A stretch of DNA of 64,000 bases from Mycolicibacterium duvalii. GTDB taxonomy: Bacteria; Actinomycetota; Actinomycetes; Mycobacteriales; Mycobacteriaceae. The notes below the pieces were generated by a model. It made no database searches, was not told the origin of the DNA, and worked only from the letters and a program-made list of their open reading frames with translations. Shown here piece by piece: positions 61,518 through 64,000 of the stretch (the stretch's first letter is position 1; every line of letters starts with the position of its first letter). The stretch covers positions 2,108,001 to 2,172,000 of the forward strand of contig NZ_AP022563.1 in NCBI RefSeq assembly GCF_010726645.1, given 5' to 3'. The translations under genes were made by a program, and so were the position numbers.

Positions 61518-62297
61518 GTGACAGTAAAGCAATTCGAGGGCGCCTCGGCGATTGTCAGTGGCGGCGCGGGCGGTCTGGGTGAGGCGACGGTCCGTCGCCT
61601 GCACGCCGAAGGCCTGGGCGTGGTGATCGCCGATCTCGCTGCCGACAAGGGCAAGGCACTGGCTGACGAATTGGGCTCCCGGGCACTGTTCGCCAGCACC
61701 GATGTCACCAGCGAGGACAGCATCCTCGGCGCCATCGAGCAGGCCAAGCAGCTCGGTCAGCTGCGTTACGCCGTTGTCGCCCACGGCGGTTTCGGTGTGG
61801 CGCAGCGGATCGTGCAGCGCGATGGCAGCCCGGCGGATTTCGGTGGATTCACCAAGACCATCGACCTCTACCTCAATGGGACCTACAACATGGCGCGGCT
61901 GGTGGCGGCATCTGTCGCCGCCGCCGAACCGAATGACAGCGGCGAACGCGGTGCCCTGGTGCTGACCGCCTCGATCGCGGGCTACGAGGGCCAGATCGGT
62001 CAGACCGCTTACGCCGCAGCCAAAGCCGGCGTCATCGGGTTGACGATTGCCGCCGCCCGGGACCTGAGCTCGGTGGGTGTGCGCGTCAATACCATCGCCC
62101 CGGGAACAATGAAGACCCCGATCATGGAGTCGGTCGGCGAGGAGGCCATCGCCAAGTTCGCCGCCAACGTGCCGTTCCCCAGGCGTCTCGGCACTCCCGC
62201 CGAATTCGCCGATGCGGCAACGTTCCTGCTCACGAACGGGTACGTCAACGGCGAGGTGCTGCGCCTGGACGGGGCGCAGCGCTTCACGCCGAAGTAA
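61518..62297 (+). CDS. SDR, HSD17B10-like 3-hydroxyacyl-CoA dehydrogenase
   Basis: 259 residues. VSGGAGGLGEATVRRLHAEG (first Thr of TG replaced by Ser), VVAHGGFGVAQRI, SIAGYEGQIGQTAYAAAKAGV (YAAAK) and VNTIAPGTMKTPI identify the HSD10-like family, which oxidises 3-hydroxyacyl-CoA. The GTG at 61518 follows AAAAGGAG. It ends the SDR-FadE-FadE-SDR operon with a hairpin terminator after it. Confidence 0.84.
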   Translation: MTVKQFEGASAIVSGGAGGLGEATVRRLHAEGLGVVIADLAADKGKALADELGSRALFASTDVTSEDSILGAIEQAKQLGQLRYAVVAHGGFGVAQRIVQRDGSPADFGGFTKTIDLYLNGTYNMARLVAASVAAAEPNDSGERGALVLTASIAGYEGQIGQTAYAAAKAGVIGLTIAAARDLSSVGVRVNTIAPGTMKTPIMESVGEEAIAKFAANVPFPRRLGTPAEFADAATFLLTNGYVNGEVLRLDGAQRFTPK

Positions 62298-62318
62298 CTC
62301 GCAGCGCGATACGGCGTC

Positions 62319-62341
62319 GGCCTGGCTCACCGGGCCAGGCC
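62319..62341. terminator. Bidirectional hairpin terminator
   Basis: A 7-bp stem GGCCTGG (62319-62325) / CCAGGCC (62335-62341) with a 9-nt loop lies in the 56-bp gap between the convergent SDR and hydratase genes. Confidence 0.55.
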
Positions 62342-62353
62342 GCGCCTCGCGTA

Positions 62354-63181
62354 TTAAAGCCGGCCGTCGACCTGCAATTCCGGGTGCACCCACGACGGTG
62401 AGTTCTTCTGCTTGAACGCACGGAAGCCTTCCCTCGGCTCGGGACCGGACAGACTGGCCTGCATGCCGATTCGGTCGTACAGACCCAGGTAGTTGTCCAG
62501 ACTGGCCTTCACCACACCTCGCGCCCCGGGAGCAGTCCGGCAACATTGTGCCAGCAGGGTTTTCGCCACATCGAGTAGCTCGTCATGAGGCACCATCCTG
62601 GCCACCATTCCCCACTCGACGGCTTCTTCGGCGGTGAGCGTACGACCGGTGAACATCAGATCTTTGGTACGGACCGGGCCGATCAGCCGGGCCAACACCT
62701 GACTGTAATAGGTGTCAGCGATACCCCGGAACAACTCCGGGACCCGGAAGGTGGCCCGGTCACTGACGACAGCCAGATCACTGCACATTGCGATCTGCAG
62801 ACCGCCGCCTTGGCACAGGCCGTTGACCGCGGACACCACGGGTTTGGGCGACTGCCGCAGGATGTCGAACGGCGTGACGTCCATGCCCATGGTGGACGCG
62901 AAGTCCATCCAATTGTCTTCGGCGCCTTGAGCCAAGTCTCCGCCCGGCGCGAAGACGTCGCCGGTGCCGGTGATCAGCAGGCCCGCCAGATCGGGGTCGG
63001 AGTTGACGCGACTGATCGCGTACCGGATCCCGAAGTACATCGCAGGCGTCATCGCATTCCGCGCCTGGGGCCGGTCCAGGGTGCAGATCGCGAACGCCCC
63101 TTCGCGGTCAAATTTCAGGTAAGGGGTTCCCAACCAGTTGCCGTCGGGCGGGCGCGGGCCGCCAATGAGAGTGTCGGACAC
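62354..63181 (-). CDS. Enoyl-CoA hydratase family protein
   Basis: 275 residues. DVFAPGGDLAQG and GLCQGGGLQIAMCSDLAVVSDRATFRVPELFRGI are the crotonase oxyanion and active-site motifs, with Glu in VPELF. A C-terminal extension (EPREGFRAFKQKNSPSWVHP) completes a normal length. Divergent from the mycofactocin-SDR gene, and preceded by the GCGAAATAGTTG element. Confidence 0.84.
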   Translation of the reverse strand: MSDTLIGGPRPPDGNWLGTPYLKFDREGAFAICTLDRPQARNAMTPAMYFGIRYAISRVNSDPDLAGLLITGTGDVFAPGGDLAQGAEDNWMDFASTMGMDVTPFDILRQSPKPVVSAVNGLCQGGGLQIAMCSDLAVVSDRATFRVPELFRGIADTYYSQVLARLIGPVRTKDLMFTGRTLTAEEAVEWGMVARMVPHDELLDVAKTLLAQCCRTAPGARGVVKASLDNYLGLYDRIGMQASLSGPEPREGFRAFKQKNSPSWVHPELQVDGRL

Positions 63182-63228
63182 AGTGAGAACCCCTTCCGGA
63201 TCGTCGGTGACCGCAATTCATTAAATTA

Positions 63229-63240
63229 GCGAAATAGTTG
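63229..63240. promoter_or_regulatory. Shared 12-bp element GCGAAATAGTTG, hydratase/SDR divergent promoter
   Basis: It is identical to 53059-53070 and is set in an AT-rich stretch of the 174-bp gap. It suggests control by the FadR-type regulator at 53108. Confidence 0.5.
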
Positions 63241-63355
63241 TACGATTCCAAGCTTTCCGCGTAACATCCATAGAGTGGCGCACTTCACAGGCGCTCTGCC
63301 GGATCGCCGCGCGGCCGAGCGCGGTCATCTCGATCTATCACCGGAGGAATAGGGA

Positions 63356-64000
63356 ATGGGTTCACTCGACGGCCGCGTTGTGTTCATCACCGGAGCCGCC
63401 CGCGGACAGGGCCGGTCACATGCGGTGATGTGTGCCGAGGAAGGCGCCGACATCGTCGGCGTCGATATTTGCGAGCACCTCGACGTCGTCCCCTACCCGC
63501 TGGGGACGGCCGAAGATCTCGAAGAGACCGCCCGCCTGGTCGAGAAGACCGGCCGCCAGATGCTCACTCGTAAGGCCGACGTCCGCGACATCTCCGCCCT
63601 GCAGGTGGCGTTCGACGCAGGAGTGGAAGAGTTCGGTTACATCGACACGGTGATCGCCAATGCCGGTGTCATCCTGACCAACCTCGATGAGCGGGACGCT
63701 CCGGAAGCACTCAAGCTGGGCATCGACATCATGCAGATCGGCGTGTGGAACTCCTTCCAGGTCGCCATCCCCCACCTCAAGGAGCGTGGCCAGGGCGGCA
63801 ACCTGATCGCGACCAGCTCGATGGCCGCCCTGCTCGACCTGACCGACGGCCGCGGCGGTTCGGACGCCTACGTCATGGCCAAGCTCGCGATCACCGGGCT
63901 GGTCCGGGCGTACGGGAATCTGCTTGCCCCCGACCGCATCCGCGTCAACGCGGTGGCGCCGACCAATTGTGCGACACCGATGATCACCGAGAACCCGGCC
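63356..64000 (+). CDS. Mycofactocin-type short-chain dehydrogenase, 3' end outside window
   Basis: 215 codons are visible and the frame is open at the window end. ITGAARGQGRSHAV at the N-terminus is the hallmark of mycofactocin-dependent SDRs, which hold NAD tightly and pass electrons to mycofactocin. SSMAAL, the long DLTDGRGGSDAYVMAKLAI (YVMAK) and VNAVAPTNCATPMI agree; full-length members are about 275 residues. GGAGGA lies 9 nt before the ATG. The likely role is oxidation of an alcohol in this pathway. Confidence 0.85.
   Translation, partial: MGSLDGRVVFITGAARGQGRSHAVMCAEEGADIVGVDICEHLDVVPYPLGTAEDLEETARLVEKTGRQMLTRKADVRDISALQVAFDAGVEEFGYIDTVIANAGVILTNLDERDAPEALKLGIDIMQIGVWNSFQVAIPHLKERGQGGNLIATSSMAALLDLTDGRGGSDAYVMAKLAITGLVRAYGNLLAPDRIRVNAVAPTNCATPMITENPA

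Noticed and set aside
1..64000. tRNA, rRNA, CRISPR arrays, prophage or integrase genes
   Set aside because: No tRNA-like cloverleaf, regular spaced repeats or phage genes were noticed. The only mobile element seen is the IS at 597-2234. A tRNAscan or CRISPR search would be decisive.

Overview
The window is GC-rich actinobacterial DNA, most like a fast-growing Mycobacterium (Mycolicibacterium). Reasons: a WS/DGAT-type acyltransferase, an LLM-class (F420-type) oxidoreductase, many FadD/FadE-like genes, KshA/KshB-like oxygenase parts, a mycofactocin-type SDR at the right edge, an IS resembling mycobacterial IS1549, and frequent GTG starts with ATGA/GTGA gene overlaps. No tRNA, rRNA or CRISPR array was seen, and no stretch over 300 bp lacks a gene. 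Almost every gene looks catabolic: oxygenation, CoA activation, beta-oxidation, or their regulators.

Region 1 (1-3.9 kb): the end of an AveC-like membrane protein, a terminator split by a frameshifted IS1634-family element with 45-bp flanking repeats, an APH-like phosphotransferase, and an internally deleted carboxymuconolactone decarboxylase-like protein. Region 2 (4-13.4 kb): a KshB-like reductase and KshA-like Rieske oxygenase divergent from a TetR gene, then a convergent SDR, then an eight-gene operon (second Rieske oxygenase, isochorismatase-like protein with altered catalytic residues, three NTF2/SnoaL-like proteins, DinB-like protein, SDR, LLM oxidoreductase). Paired GGGAA-N5-TTCCC sites in both promoters suggest one TetR regulon. 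Region 3 (13.5-20.5 kb): thiolase, OB-fold partner, DUF2889 protein, P450 with its ferredoxin, two TetR genes and an amidohydrolase.

Region 4 (20.5-29.3 kb): reductase-like protein, WS/DGAT, PlsC-like acyltransferase, two acyl-CoA synthetases and a secreted alpha/beta hydrolase. Region 5 (29.4-43.5 kb): lipid-transfer thiolase, P450, FadD and FadE; sulfotransferase and DUF1214 pair with a TetR; amidohydrolase, FadE, CoA-transferase and SDR; a second AveC-like protein with a MarR regulator. Region 6 (44-49.5 kb): a minus-strand operon (CaiB-type CoA-transferase, VOC protein, hydrolase, two PPOX-like genes) in which two adjacent genes carry single-base frameshifts, plus an aldehyde dehydrogenase.

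Region 7 (49.6-64 kb): three acyl-CoA dehydrogenases, a FadR-type regulator, two thioesterases, an enoyl-CoA hydratase, a thiolase with an HMG-CoA-synthase-like/OB-fold partner, SDRs, a heteromeric-type FadE pair, another hydratase and the start of a mycofactocin-type SDR. A CTATA-N4-TATAG site recurs in the divergent promoters near 29.37 and 58.38 kb, and a 12-bp element recurs near 53.06 and 63.23 kb. These suggest that distant blocks serve one degradative programme. The gene set fits breakdown of a bulky alicyclic, terpenoid or steroid-like compound. The substrate cannot be named from sequence.
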